A DNA stretch of 64,000 bases from the NCBI RefSeq assembly GCF_964204865.1, contig NC_135258.1, forward strand, positions 10,965,001-11,029,000, read 5' to 3'. Source of the stretch: Styela clava (taxonomy: Eukaryota; Chordata; Ascidiacea; Stolidobranchia; Styelidae). The position numbers and the translations under genes are program-made. A model generated the notes under the pieces. It worked only from the letters and a program-made list of their open reading frames with translations. It did not search any database and was not told the origin of the DNA. How positions within the stretch are numbered: position 1 is the first letter of the stretch; each line of letters starts with the position of its first letter. Below are positions 10,851 through 21,563 of this stretch, one piece after another.

Positions 10851-13800
10851 ATGGAGGAAGAAAATCAAAGTAAATCTCGGCCTGGTTTTTATCATGGACC
10901 TGTCAAAGGATTGGGCGTAAGTTTTATATTTCGATGAATAAATTAACATTTTGAGAATTCATGTTTCGTTTGGCGTATTTTGCTGAAAATATTGGGCGAC
11001 CATTTTATATGGATTAATTTTACATTTATATGATGTGCTTCATACAGACAGATTCAGATTTGCATTTATTTACAATTTTCCACTTCTTAAATATGAGATT
11101 GCATTCATTCTAAAATTTAGTATACTGATAACACTTAAGACACCTATCATTAATAAATATAATTTTCAGGTTGCAATTATTTTGATTGGCGTTATCTGTA
11201 TTGGTATGGGAATCACGTCTTTGACGATTGCGTTGGGATCTGTATGCAAATACAGAAATTACTATTATGATGAATATGATACACGCAGAAATCATGAGAC
11301 CACCCCAGCTCCTTATGTGCACATGTGTAACTACTATGCCACATATTCATCTCCTGGAATTTGGTCAGGTCTTATGGTAAGTTAATTTAAATATTTATAA
11401 ATTTCTAAAACATTTCTAATACAAATAATAAATCTATCTTTTTCAGCGTATATATATTTTTAAATTGATTTATGGTAAGAGATTATTAAGAGCTTCAAGT
11501 TAAAATTTGTGTATTTTAAAGTTTGAATATGAACAGTGTATCCATTAGTAGTACATGTTGTAAAAAATGAATAAATAGTTGGATATAAGTCAGCTCGCTT
11601 GGTCGATTACAGCTTCCTTCACCATCAAGTTCATGCGTCTGAAAACAAAAAACTGGATAACTAATTCCATACCCGACATGGACTGGTAACTTGAGGAGAG
11701 GCAGTGGTTCGCTCTGTGATAAAGCTGTCTTATCGGCTTTCCTCTCTCCAGGATGAATATGTGAATCCTATTCTAATTAGCGCATTGCCTCTATGTTCAA
11801 AATATTTGGATCATAGTCACATCACATATACCAAGTGTTTACCATAAAACTGTGATATTTTTAATATCTATATTCTGGAGATCAACATATCTATCTAAAG
11901 TTCTGGCATACATTGTCAGTAAGGACATACTGTGATTTTTCTAATAAACTTGTTATTATAACTATAACTTTGTATGAAGTGAATACTTTTGTTTCAGTTT
12001 ATAGCAAGTGGAATAATTGGAATATTGGCCGCAAAGAGAAAGACAACATGCTTTGTGAGTTTTGAACTGTTATGTAACCTGCAAGAATTGTCTTTGATAA
12101 AATAAAATCATGCAATAATATTATAAATCCTTTTATATACTACTCAATAATGCCATTTTAATTGGAATGCATACAACGACATACTAATTGATAGGTTTAA
12201 TATAGGCTTCCATAGAATTCTAAACCCATTGGGTAAAGTTTTTTTAACCTTGAAATGGATCTATTATATATACCATGCATTATAAATGGAATAAAATTCA
12301 AGAAGACTTACGGTACTAGAGTGTGAATAATGTAGATATATTACTGATTATCATGAGCAGAAAATTGGGTACTCCTGTAGTATGTGTACCGGGTTAGGCC
12401 ATAATTTTATTCCGATTTTCCTTATTTTAGTTTTATTACAAGTTTGGGGACTGTCTGTGTTAGTGAATATAACCCCTGGTTTCATTTTTTCTATTCTGAT
12501 TGACTTAATCTTTAATATGTTATTTTTCATAATTCAAGATTGCCGTCATGATGATTCTAAGTATTCTCAATATTCTGGTTGCAAGTGGAGCAATAACTGT
12601 CGCTGTCTTTTCCATGTTCGATAAAGACTATGTAAGACTATTTTAGTACTTGTTGCTTTTCATTTAGAGGATTTCGAATTGTACTTATGGAATTGCAATT
12701 ACCAAGTATTTTTATGGTGATGCAGTATTTTGAAGGTTTATCCTGTATTTGCTTCTGATTTGAGTTTTCTGTGCAGTCAAGTTACTACCAGAGAAGAGAG
12801 TATCACTTCGTGGCCTTCCTCATTAGGACGCTAGAGGCCCTGTTTAGGAAACCTTGATTTATGCAATAATTTTTTTGGTATTTTCTGGAATTTACTTGCA
12901 CAGTTTAACTTCATTAATTGAGATTTCACTTTCCCCTATTGCTTATGTTAGAATATCCATCTTAAACTTGAAAATAAAAAAAAAATTTTGCATTACTAAA
13001 TTCGAATGACTTGTGTTCAGAATCAAATCAATAGCTACCCAACTGTGTTGTACATATTGAATGCATGCACTGGTTTATTCTGCTTTGCAAGTTTCGTTGT
13101 ATCTTGGATTACTTTTGGATTTGGATGTCGAGCTGTATGTTGTGATGGAAGGAAGAAATGTCCATCATTTGGGGTATGATACAACGATAATTTGTTACTG
13201 TAAACAAGTGGTACATTGTGAAAAAGTCTTTAAATAAGATGTTTAATAATGATGCCAGCTTTTGGATGTATTTAAAGCCTTACAATAATGTTTATCATTT
13301 TTAATACTAAGCTTGTTAATAGATTATCAAATTGTTATTGATTGTCATTTTCTAGCCGTTAATTAGTGTTACCTTTACCACCTATTCACTATTACTTCAT
13401 TCAGATGCATTTTTTACAAAGTATGTCACAAACATTTATTCAAAATATACTTTATTATAGAGCTTAGCTTGTAAATACATCTTATATCTAGTTTTAATGG
13501 AACGTAACTGCCAGGCGAGACTCAAGTTATATGCAGCATGAGTTTGTGTGGATAATACTGGGATTAATTTTAAGTATTATTTTTAGCAAAATGTACAATA
13601 CCAGCCTCTTTCCAACCCAATTATGATGTCTTCAACAAGCCAGCTTGGTGGAAATGATCTGCAAGGTAATAATTCGAAAAAAAATGTTCATTTCATTGGA
13701 TTTTCCGTGGCATTTTTGTTGTTACTTAGGCAAATACGAGAATTTTTTTTGAATTAATGTACCGAATATCCTATGAAGGTGTGCGTCTGTTTATTTTAAG

Positions 13801-14772
13801 AACTTGATAAATTTGGGGTAATATATCAAGCCCAATCCGACGGGAAGTAAAAGTAATAATATCCTTACCGTGACCTTTTCCATCTTCCATCGATACTTAA
13901 CTGAGAGTTTGAAATTGGCTGGTTTAAAAGGTGCAGAAAGAACCTATTTCGATGGCAAAATTTTGCAGCAAAAGTATACATAGATTCACTTTGTATCCAT
14001 TAGATTATTAGATTAGTACTGTTTGGTAGTCATATCAGTCAGTCAACTCATAATTTTCTACAACTTGATTCAATCGTTTTTCAGGTGATGTTCCACCATT
14101 GCCAGAATTTCCTCAGACCAACATGCAGCCAATATACCTTGTACAAGGTAATCAAGTAATTGGAATTCTTCCACAAAATCCGTCTCAGATGACAATGGGA
14201 TTGGCACCAGGTATGTTTGTAACCCTAACTATGGTTTGTTGATTTTTGTGATCCTCGATTGCTGACTGTGTTGTAAATATTTTGATTTCAAGTTAGGAGG
14301 TTTCTCAAATTTTCATGATTCATGACCCGCTGTTTTTCGATCGAAATCAGTTTATTTATTCCCTATGTTTGATAATAAAAAGCCAACAGACGAAAGCGAA
14401 AGAATAATAAAAAATAAAGCCTAAAGAATTAACCAAATTACCACCAATTTACTTTAAATTAATATTGTTTGCAAATGGTATCTAGTGATTAGTGAAGGCT
14501 GTTGCCCGTCGCCTCAAATAGAACAGTGCTGTGACCCCCAGGGGCTAAGGGGTTTCAAGGGCCTAGTTTGAAAAACCATGGTTTAAACTGAATTTTTTCT
14601 TGTGATTATTTCATTGTTGGTTATATAATTTGATCAATTTTGTTAGAATTTTCACATATTATTTTTTGATATATCGTATTCTATATAAACTATATGTGCA
14701 TATGTCTTTAGCCCTGAATTATTCATTTTTATTTATATAGGATATTCTCCGCCACAGATGAAACAGATTTAA
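10851..14772 (+). CDS. MS4A/CD20-like four-span membrane protein
   Basis: Eight exons: 10851-10916, 11170-11376, 11998-12054, 12539-12631, 13021-13173, 13587-13665, 14085-14210 and 14741-14772. All have GT-AG introns and compatible phases; the product is 270 aa. Four hydrophobic segments: VAIILIGVICIGMGITSLTI; GIWSGLMFIASGIIGILAAK; the IAVMMILSILNILVASGAIT segment; and YILNACTGLFCFASFVVSWI. The second and third spans with the short KRKTTC loop closely follow the MS4A (CD20) pattern of a Gly-Leu-rich second helix, a basic loop, and a third helix. The first extracellular loop has two Cys. The cytosolic tail is Pro/Gln-rich. MS4A proteins are plasma-membrane oligomers linked to receptor signalling or calcium; the role here is unknown. 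The leader acceptor (CATTAG, 10848) sits 2 nt before the ATG. Confidence 0.82.
11590..11776 (+). mobile_element. SINE-1 fragment (3' body)
   Basis: It shares CCTTCACCATCAAG, ATACCCGACATGGACTGGTA and TCTTATCGGCTTTCCTCTC with the complete SINE at 31422-31783. The tRNA head is missing. It lies in intron 2 of the MS4A-like gene. Confidence 0.75.
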
Positions 14773-14820
14773 ACATGAGGATAGATGATGACCGTATCAA
14801 CGTTTTTACATAATAGACCA

Positions 14821-15033
14821 CACATGCTATGTCTTCATCGGTATTCTCCTCTGAATCCTTTGTCTTTATATGTGCTTTTGATGTCTTTCTTGTGTCTGCT
14901 CTTTCTTGCAAATCTGAGTACAAACGCTATGTTTTCACACACACGCTATGTTTTCATCAGTATTCTCCCCTGGATCCTTGTCTTTATATATTCTTTTGAT
15001 GTCTTTCTTGTGTCTGCTTTTTCTTGCAAATCC
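14821..15033 (+). repeat. About 119-bp tandem duplication in the MS4A-like 3' UTR
   Basis: The block GATGTCTTTCTTGTGTCTGC with its upstream GTATTCTCC...TTTATAT context occurs twice, near 14823-14914 and 14943-15033. The open frames over it arise from the repeat and are not genes. Confidence 0.75.
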
Positions 15034-15461
15034 ATTTTCTTGTCTCTACTGTATATACAATAATTTTTGCCTTATTTTGCTAATCAACTTAAAATACTTA
15101 TGTAGCAATTCCTATATTTTTTCGTTGCTATTGACGGATTCTTAATGAAAATGTTGCAAGTGGATATGTGTTCACATTCCCACAGTTGGGTTCCATATGA
15201 AATTTGTAGAATATTTTGAATAATTCTATGGTAAAAATAGCCTATCTTTTCTTTGGGGGATTATACTTTTCCAATCAGGATTAATATATAGTTCTGTTTA
15301 ATATAAGAAGGTCATATTGGAGAAGTGTCTTAATTAAAGATTGCATACATTTGTCACGTATTCTGGTAATTATAATGCTTGAGTATGTGATAAACTAATA
15401 CAATTGTCAATAATTGATTTTGTCATTTGCCACAATTTTCAGTCTGCACCTCTTCCAATTG

Positions 15462-15467
15462 AATAAA
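15462..15467 (+). terminator. AATAAA polyadenylation signal for the MS4A-like gene
   Basis: It lies about 690 nt after the stop in GAATAAAGTTCATG. It is the first canonical signal noticed in the inferred 3' UTR. Confidence 0.4.
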
Positions 15468-15786
15468 GTTCATGCAAATGTGTACTCTTCCGACTATAAT
15501 ATTTGGGAGGATTTCAGGTTGCTGCTAAATTATACAGCACTCTTCTGTTCGAATATCTAGGCCCAAAGCGTATATATGATATAAGCGAGGCAACGCTCTG
15601 ACAATGGACGCCATCTTGTGCCATATTTGGGAAACGCGAAACAATGGATCTTATGGGAAATTTTCGTCGTGTTGTTGTACCGAATCGAAAAAATCCGCTC
15701 AAAATTGACTGCTTGCGCGACTGTCTTTTAAACTTTTAAAAACCGGGTCAAAATTCTTACAACGTGGCTTACATGAGGCCCTAGAT

Positions 15787-15885
15787 CAGGGGTCGGTAAC
15801 CTACGGCTCGCGGGCCGGATCCGGCCCGCGGAGCACTATAATCCGGCCCGCGACGCTTCACTAAATTATAGTAACAAAACATCCG
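15787..15885 (+). mobile_element. Truncated hAT-type end
   Basis: It begins CAGGGGTCGGTAACCTACGG and matches the left end of the complete element at 15999, including CTTCACTAAATTATAGTAAC, then breaks off after AACATCCG. Confidence 0.8.
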
Positions 15886-15998
15886 TTTATAATTAGGGTT
15901 ACCATATTTTTGTGACATCAAAGTGGGACACCTCTAAAGACAACGACCCCTTAGCTGTGATTTTGTAACTTCACATTTTCCGATTTTACTACTTAGGC

Positions 15999-16432
15999 CA
16001 GGGGTCGGTAACCTAAGGCCCGCGGGCCGGATCCGGCCCGCGACGCTTCACTAAATTATAGTAACAAAACATCCGCTTTGACGAATATATTCTTTAGACT
16101 AAATTATATTATAACCTAACAATTATATAATTCACAATTACTCGTTTAATGAGCATATAATTTAATTATAATTAGGCAAATGGCAACAAAACGCAGAAAA
16201 GTTGATGCTAAGTGCAAAGGGTTCAATGGCGCTGAAATTATTGAAATGGAATTTTATGAGATGCAATGAGGAAATAAAACTATATTCTATTCGAGAGATG
16301 TATCACTGCTTGATTTTTATTTTAAGAAGTACCATCCGTTAGGTTTTTAAACTTTCTAAAAATAAGTGCGGCCCGCCAATGACTTGCAACCTTAATTTTG
16401 GCCCGCGAGCGACAAAAGGTTGCCGACCCCTG
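15999..16432 (+). mobile_element. hAT-derived MITE with transposase N-terminal remnant
   Basis: The left end is CAGGGGTCGGTAACCT and the right end is the complement of CAGGGGTCGGCAACCTTTTG. Flanks are ACTTAGGC and GTTTAGGC (6 of 8 identical, an 8-bp target duplication). Inside, at about 16181-16269, a short frame reads MATKRRKVDAKCKGFNGAEI before a stop. This resembles the KKRKVDxECR start of hAT transposases related to ZBED5/GTF2IRD2, so this is an internal-deletion derivative of an autonomous hAT. Confidence 0.85.
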
Positions 16433-17110
16433 GTTTAGGCCAATATAGATTGTGAGAGTCGAACATACAAATAACACGTTTATATAAAAGTGTCGAGTCG
16501 AAGGTTCGATTTTATCCGGTATGTTAGTCGTTGGTTTTATCCCAGCCAAAGATTGACCTAAAATTTGAAGCTGAGAATAATATATTCCGAAAATACCTAT
16601 ATAATATACAGGTATTTTACCAATGAATACTCATAACGCTTGTGAGAGACTTTTTATTTCTTGTTGAAAATACCGACTCCCTAGTTTTATTAGTCAAAAT
16701 CCGGCTCCGGCTCCGCGACTCCGAAGGGTATAAAAATGTTACCGATCAGCAATGAAAAAAGGCGCAGTTCTTACCACTTCATGGCAGCTCCTGCCACGAA
16801 CGAACCGCGGCAGCTCTTGCCATGGTTTTATAGCGCTATTCTGTATTCAGTAATCAGTATTAACGGTATATTCACAAACTAATGTACCAAATTCTAATTG
16901 ATCATGCGGAATTATATCTACTTAAACCCTAACCCCAAATCCATCAAGACTGTATCCATAAGAAAAACGTTCCAACTTACCCAATATTTGTCACCCTGAG
17001 GGACAGCCCTGTCCTTACGGCCCACCTGCCGCGGTTACGGCAGCAAAATTTTACCTGCCATTGGTTTTCAATTTGCTGCCGCGGTAACGGCAGCTCGACA
17101 TTGGTTTTGG
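16433..17110. other. Low-complexity intergenic sequence
   Basis: It contains degenerate GGCAGCT/CCGCGGCAGCT units around 16770-17090 and a short CCGGCTCCGGCTCCG run near 16700. No gene was recognised. Confidence 0.5.
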
Positions 17111-17259
17111 GGGGACGGGCACGTACTTGTACGTATTTAACTTTTTTATTAAGTTATGCCCGTCCTCCAGGTCCTCTGTATTTTGTTTGTCCCTTTGTTG
17201 TTGTTTTGTGTTTTGTTTGTATCAGAGTGACCGAATAAAATTGATTGATTGATTGATTG
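17111..17259 (+). mobile_element. LINE-like 3' tail ending in (GATT)n
   Basis: It runs from GGGGACGGGCACGTACTTG to ATTGATTGATTGATTG and matches the reverse complement of 44256-44393 over its whole length, including AAGTTATGCCCGTC / AAGTTATGCTCGCC. Two copies with a shared short-repeat 3' end suggest a non-LTR retrotransposon 3' UTR. No reverse transcriptase was recognised. Confidence 0.65.
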
Positions 17260-17944
17260 TGGCAGCTAAAAAGTCAGTCGCCATAGGTTTGGCCGTAGCG
17301 GCCATGGTATGGAAATACCGCCATGGTTTTGCGGCAGCTGCAGACGCCATAGAATACTTAAAACTGCACTTGAACGAAAACGAAACGTTCTGATCCCTCT
17401 CAATAATGACCATTGTTGGCTGAGTTTTGCAGTGTCAGAGTGTTGTAGCCTAGGTGCGATGTTTGTTTATGTGTAATATTTCGATAATATGAATTGCTGG
17501 ATAATACTGGATGATGTTTACGAATATATTTGTTTATTATATGTAACTATGTTCTATGATTATTATTTTTTCATCATTTATTTATTTTTACAAAACTGTT
17601 ATGAATCCACAACGTGGACCTTAAAAAAAAAAAAAAAATATTTCGATTTTGCCATTCCCTCGGAATGAGTAAACGGCGGCTCTGTATTATTAAAATACGG
17701 ATGCTGCATCCCGGCCAACGTTAACCACCGTTTGCGATCAAAGCACTGAAGCATGTGGGACATGTGCAGTGCTGCTATTTAACCAAATTTTCCTGTTTAT
17801 CAGAATAGATTTGAGGTTAGTAGGTCATAGCAATAAGCCACTGAATTTGACTCAAGTTAAAAGCTAAATTGAAATGATAGCCACATGGTACTGAAGTATG
17901 GTTCATTTTATTGTAGGTATTGCAAATAGACTTGGTTTGGTTAG
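17260..17944. other. Intergenic, no gene seen
   Basis: It holds a poly-A run near 17623-17638 and AT-rich sequence, without an ORF that resembles coding. Confidence 0.4.
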
Positions 17945-18240
17945 AATAGGATTTACATATTTATCCCGTGGGAGAGGAAAGCCGATACGACGGCATATCC
18001 ATATGGCGAACCATGGCCTCTTGTCCGGTTACCATTCCATGTCGGGACTTGATGGTGGAGGAAGCCGTAACCGACCAGCGGTTACGTGAACCACCCTATG
18101 ACGGCGAGGAGTCCAGCAATCCTATCGCACATAACCATCCTGCATGGGATTCGAACGTGCGAACCCACGCAGAGTAATTAGAGGTGCGGTGGCGAGCGTA
18201 TTCCTAACGCTTAGCATGATGAGCCACACCGCCGCGCCTT
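17945..18240 (-). mobile_element. SINE-1, near complete, minus orientation
   Basis: The reverse complement of the tRNA-headed SINE: the tail TAGGATTTACATATTTATCC is at the left and the head (complement of GGCGCGGCGGTGTGGCTCA) at the right. ORFs at 17898-18177 are parts of this element. Confidence 0.88.
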
Positions 18241-18296
18241 GGTTTTGATCTTCTATGTCTATATGCAGATATGCTTGGCAGCGTGGTGCTTAAATA

Positions 18297-18501
18297 ATAT
18301 GCTCGCCACCATACTTCTGATTACCCTGCGTGGGTTCCCAGGTTCAATTATGTGCGAGAGGATTTCTGAACTACTTGTCGCTAATCCCATACCCGACATA
18401 AACTGGTAACCGAACGAGAAGCTGTGGTTAGCCATTATGATTGACCTGTCTTAATGACTTACCGATCCGCCGGGATTCATTTGTAAATCATATCCTGTTT
18501 C
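18297..18501 (+). mobile_element. SINE-1, partial, plus orientation
   Basis: CGCCACCATACTTCTGATTA with GCGTGGGTTCCCAGGTTC, then CCATACCCGACATAAACTGG. The 5' head is missing. It is tail-to-tail with the preceding minus-strand copy and immediately upstream of the FAAP100-like gene. Confidence 0.8.
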
Positions 18502-18629
18502 AGCCTTCTTTATAGTCAAAAGTTCTGTGCAGTGCAGGTATACCAACCAATACAGCAGTAACAAAAAATTTTATGTTGTGAAATTAGACTACAAGATGTT
18601 CTTGTTTTATAACCTGTTGTAGAAGTGAA

Positions 18630-20411
18630 ATGGAGAAGAAGATAACTATCATAGATTGCTTCCCCAAGCTTAATCAGAAAAAGATTTTGATTTATTACAC
18701 CATTCGTGCCACAAGAGTAACAATTCTATCATTTGGATATCGTTATATTTTGTTATACGCGGATTCAAGGAAGATAAAAACATTCCGTTTACCAGAAGAA
18801 ATAACATGTGGAACGATTATCAATATTCCTACAAATGAAACTAATACCGCTGGAAAAGCACTATTATGTGGAACTTGCAAAGGTTCTATTTTCATAATAC
18901 TGCTTCCGACAACTAAGGAAGCGTTATCTATGTTGAAAAAGGAAGATGCTAGTTACGGCGAAGCTGTCATCAAGAGAATGACTTCTGTATATAAATATAA
19001 AGGGATGTATATATTCGATGTTGTATGTAGTGGAGGAAATATACTTATAATTGGTAAAACTGCTAAAAAAGAATTTAAAATGATATTATTTAACCCAAAC
19101 ATACTCCACAATGCTTTGTCAGAGTTGAAAAATGGTGACAATTCGAGTTCTACCGAAAAAGATTTTCATTCGTTTCAGTCTATTTCCATCATGCCTTCTA
19201 TTCAAGTCAATGATTCATGTCTGAATATTGTCTTATTCAATACAGATGAAAATCCTTTTATTCCATATTTTAATTCACTCAATAATATCCAACATTTGGA
19301 TTCTTATCTGTTTATGTCTTTATTTGGAGTTAGTTTTAAAACTTCACCAGTTGTTTGTATTTTTTACCCTGGGGGTGATGTTTGGTTTTGCAGTCTTGCT
19401 GTTTATGGCAGCTCACAAAAACAATTACATCGTCTTTGTAATTTATCAGAATCATGTGCAGCAGTATGCCCAGTAGTGTTGAGCTCGAATTTTGAGCATG
19501 GCTCCAACGATTGTTGTAAAAATGATAATGATGAATCCACTTCAAAACCGGGTCTAATGCTCGTCGGATACGAAAAAACTGTATGTGTGCTTCACTCCTG
19601 TGCTTCTCAAGTATCTAAGGACAATGAATTTCATATTTGCTGGTTAAATTTATCCAGCAGTATTAAATCCTTCATATTAGAAAAAAATAATTTATTATCA
19701 TTTTCCCAAGTTTTTCTTCAAAATATATCTGATTTTACACGGGGTGTAAATATGTCCGCCACCTGTACATATTTCTTTGATGAACAGCAAGTTGGTATAA
19801 AACAATTTGATACTGTATGGACTTTTCAAGAATACGAAGACAATTTTTCTATTGTAGTGGTCAATGCCAAATACCTTTTACAGGAGTATTCATTCGAAAC
19901 ATCACATGATTCTATTTCAAAACTATTGAGTGATCTACCATCTCTTTGTAGCCAGAATGATGAATTATTAAATAAATCAAAACAATTAACAAGTATGCTT
20001 AAAGCTTTGTCGCAGCTTGCTTCTTATCTTTCATTAGAAGTTGATGATACTAATACGAATGATTCTTGCTATCAAATAACCATTGATGAAGACTTCATTT
20101 ATATCAAAATTACTAATAAAGATGTTGGAGCTGTACTTGAACCATTCCATTACAATATACACGCTACAATAAATTGGGAAGGCGTTTCTAAGGGTCGTAC
20201 GCACTGCATAGCAACAAATAACTTCGAATGGGAATGTGGGAAAACTTTCAAAATTCTTCGTTGCGAAGATGATATTGGAAATTCAAAAAATAAAATTTTT
20301 GTCAGGTTATTTGCAAATATTACTGGGTTTAACAATATTGACGTTAGTACATATGGCCATGTCGAAAAAAGGTTGAGTAAAACTTTTCCCCTTCTTTTTT
20401 GTTTGCGTTAA
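18630..20411 (+). CDS. FAAP100-like protein (Fanconi core complex), tentative
   Basis: Intronless ORF of 593 aa. The N-terminal two thirds looks like a degenerate beta-propeller: short strands such as ALLCGTCKGSIFIILL, SPVVCIFYPGGDVWFCSL and GLMLVGYEKTVCVLHS. A helical segment near residues 430-475 (LSDLPSLCSQNDELLNKSKQ) is followed by a beta-rich C-terminus with ITIDEDFIYIKI. This order (propeller, coil around 'LL..I..ISERVSFLKK', beta domain) and several phrases recall FAAP100, the FANCB partner that stabilises the FANCL ubiquitin-ligase module. Human FAAP100 is 881 aa, so the C-terminus would be shortened by some 250 residues. FANCB is the main alternative. The acceptor TTGTAG ends 7 nt before the ATG. 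Cyclin H follows 120 nt downstream on the same strand. Confidence 0.5.
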   Translation: MEKKITIIDCFPKLNQKKILIYYTIRATRVTILSFGYRYILLYADSRKIKTFRLPEEITCGTIINIPTNETNTAGKALLCGTCKGSIFIILLPTTKEALSMLKKEDASYGEAVIKRMTSVYKYKGMYIFDVVCSGGNILIIGKTAKKEFKMILFNPNILHNALSELKNGDNSSSTEKDFHSFQSISIMPSIQVNDSCLNIVLFNTDENPFIPYFNSLNNIQHLDSYLFMSLFGVSFKTSPVVCIFYPGGDVWFCSLAVYGSSQKQLHRLCNLSESCAAVCPVVLSSNFEHGSNDCCKNDNDESTSKPGLMLVGYEKTVCVLHSCASQVSKDNEFHICWLNLSSSIKSFILEKNNLLSFSQVFLQNISDFTRGVNMSATCTYFFDEQQVGIKQFDTVWTFQEYEDNFSIVVVNAKYLLQEYSFETSHDSISKLLSDLPSLCSQNDELLNKSKQLTSMLKALSQLASYLSLEVDDTNTNDSCYQITIDEDFIYIKITNKDVGAVLEPFHYNIHATINWEGVSKGRTHCIATNNFEWECGKTFKILRCEDDIGNSKNKIFVRLFANITGFNNIDVSTYGHVEKRLSKTFPLLFCLR

Positions 20412-20454
20412 TATTACCGTAATTCCTATATTATAATAGTGCAAATTGTTTATT

Positions 20455-20469
20455 AATTTTATTTTACAG
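20455..20469 (+). promoter_or_regulatory. Candidate trans-splice acceptor in front of cyclin H
   Basis: A T-rich tract ending TTTTATTTTACAG lies between the FAAP100-like stop (20411) and the cyclin H ATG (20532). No long intron or first exon is needed upstream, so it may accept a spliced leader that separates two cistrons. Confidence 0.45.
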
Positions 20470-20531
20470 ATTATAAACTCTTTTAACAATTAAATTAGTT
20501 CTTATAATGCATTAATTACTTAAAACTGGGA

Positions 20532-21563
20532 ATGTATCATTCAAGTACTCAGCGGAAATATTGGACGTTTAAAAATGATTCAGAAATATCAAAAGCACGA
20601 GAGCAAGTGAATCGAGTTTACAGACAATGTTATGTGGAAAAAAGTCCTGAACATGATATTAATGATGATAGTTTCTTTCTTACAGTAAACGAGGAAAGAC
20701 AATTACTGCGATGGTATGATGACAAACTAATAAAAGAATTCTGTAGACATTTTAATCCTCAAATCCCTCTTACTAGCATTGGAACAGCATGCCAGTACAT
20801 GAAACGACTTTACCTTCGGTATTCTGTTATGGATTATAATCCAAAACTTATGATGTTAGCTGCGATATGGCTTTCTTGTAAAACTGACGAATTTAATATT
20901 TCAATGGATCAGTTTGTATGGAATGTTCATCATTTGTTAAAAGGAGAAGCGAGAGATCATGGCGAAGATTATGCTCGTAAATATGGAGATGCAATACTTT
21001 CTATTGAACTTATTTTAATCAAAGAACTCAATTTTCACCTCACAGTTCATAATCCATTAAGACCATTCGAAGGGTTTATTATTGATGTAAAAACTAGATA
21101 TGCAGGAAGAAATATTGATAAGATTGACATGCTTCGAAAACCTGCAAGGGATTACCTATATACATCCTTTTTTACGGACGCCCAGTTGCTTTTTACTCCT
21201 TCACAAATTGCATTGGCATCGTTGCTTTCCGTAGGATCAAAACAGGGTATAAATTTAGATGCTTACGTCACGGAACATTTATTGAAAGGCCAACCGCAAA
21301 ACGTGTTGGATGATACAGTCAAAAGTGTTAAAAAAATTCGATCCATTATTAAGAAATGTGTTAAACCACCATCTGAATCTGTTGCTATGGCAATAGAACA
21401 AAAACTACAGTTTTGTAGGAATAGAGAATCCGATCCATTAACTGAAGAATACGCTAGAGTAAAAAATCAAGAGGATGAAGAAAGAGATAGGGTTGCAGCA
21501 CAAAAATGGAGAGCTGAAGCACAAAGACAAAAACAAATTGAAATGGATTTACTTGCTTTTTAA
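20532..21563 (+). CDS. CCNH: Cyclin H
   Basis: Intronless ORF of 343 aa (human CCNH is 323). It begins MYHSSTQRKYWTFKN, the typical cyclin H start. First cyclin fold at about residues 50-160, with LMMLAAIWLSCKTDEFNIS. The second fold, about 165-280, carries ELILIKELNFHLTVHNPLRP and LFTPSQIALASLLSV. A charged C-terminal helix follows (ENQEDEERDR-like, Glu/Arg/Lys rich). Cyclin H activates CDK7 with MAT1 in the CAK module of TFIIH, phosphorylating RNA polymerase II and cell-cycle CDKs in the nucleus. The start is set by the conserved N-terminal helix. An AATAAA at 21743 ends the gene 180 nt downstream. Confidence 0.95.
   Translation: MYHSSTQRKYWTFKNDSEISKAREQVNRVYRQCYVEKSPEHDINDDSFFLTVNEERQLLRWYDDKLIKEFCRHFNPQIPLTSIGTACQYMKRLYLRYSVMDYNPKLMMLAAIWLSCKTDEFNISMDQFVWNVHHLLKGEARDHGEDYARKYGDAILSIELILIKELNFHLTVHNPLRPFEGFIIDVKTRYAGRNIDKIDMLRKPARDYLYTSFFTDAQLLFTPSQIALASLLSVGSKQGINLDAYVTEHLLKGQPQNVLDDTVKSVKKIRSIIKKCVKPPSESVAMAIEQKLQFCRNRESDPLTEEYARVKNQEDEERDRVAAQKWRAEAQRQKQIEMDLLAF

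Noticed and set aside
14785-15145. Leu-rich 'membrane' ORFs after the MS4A-like gene
   Set aside because: They come from a tandem duplication in the 3' UTR; hydrophobicity follows from T-rich sequence.
17898-18177. ORFs of 63-69 codons
   Set aside because: They are translations of the minus-strand SINE-1.
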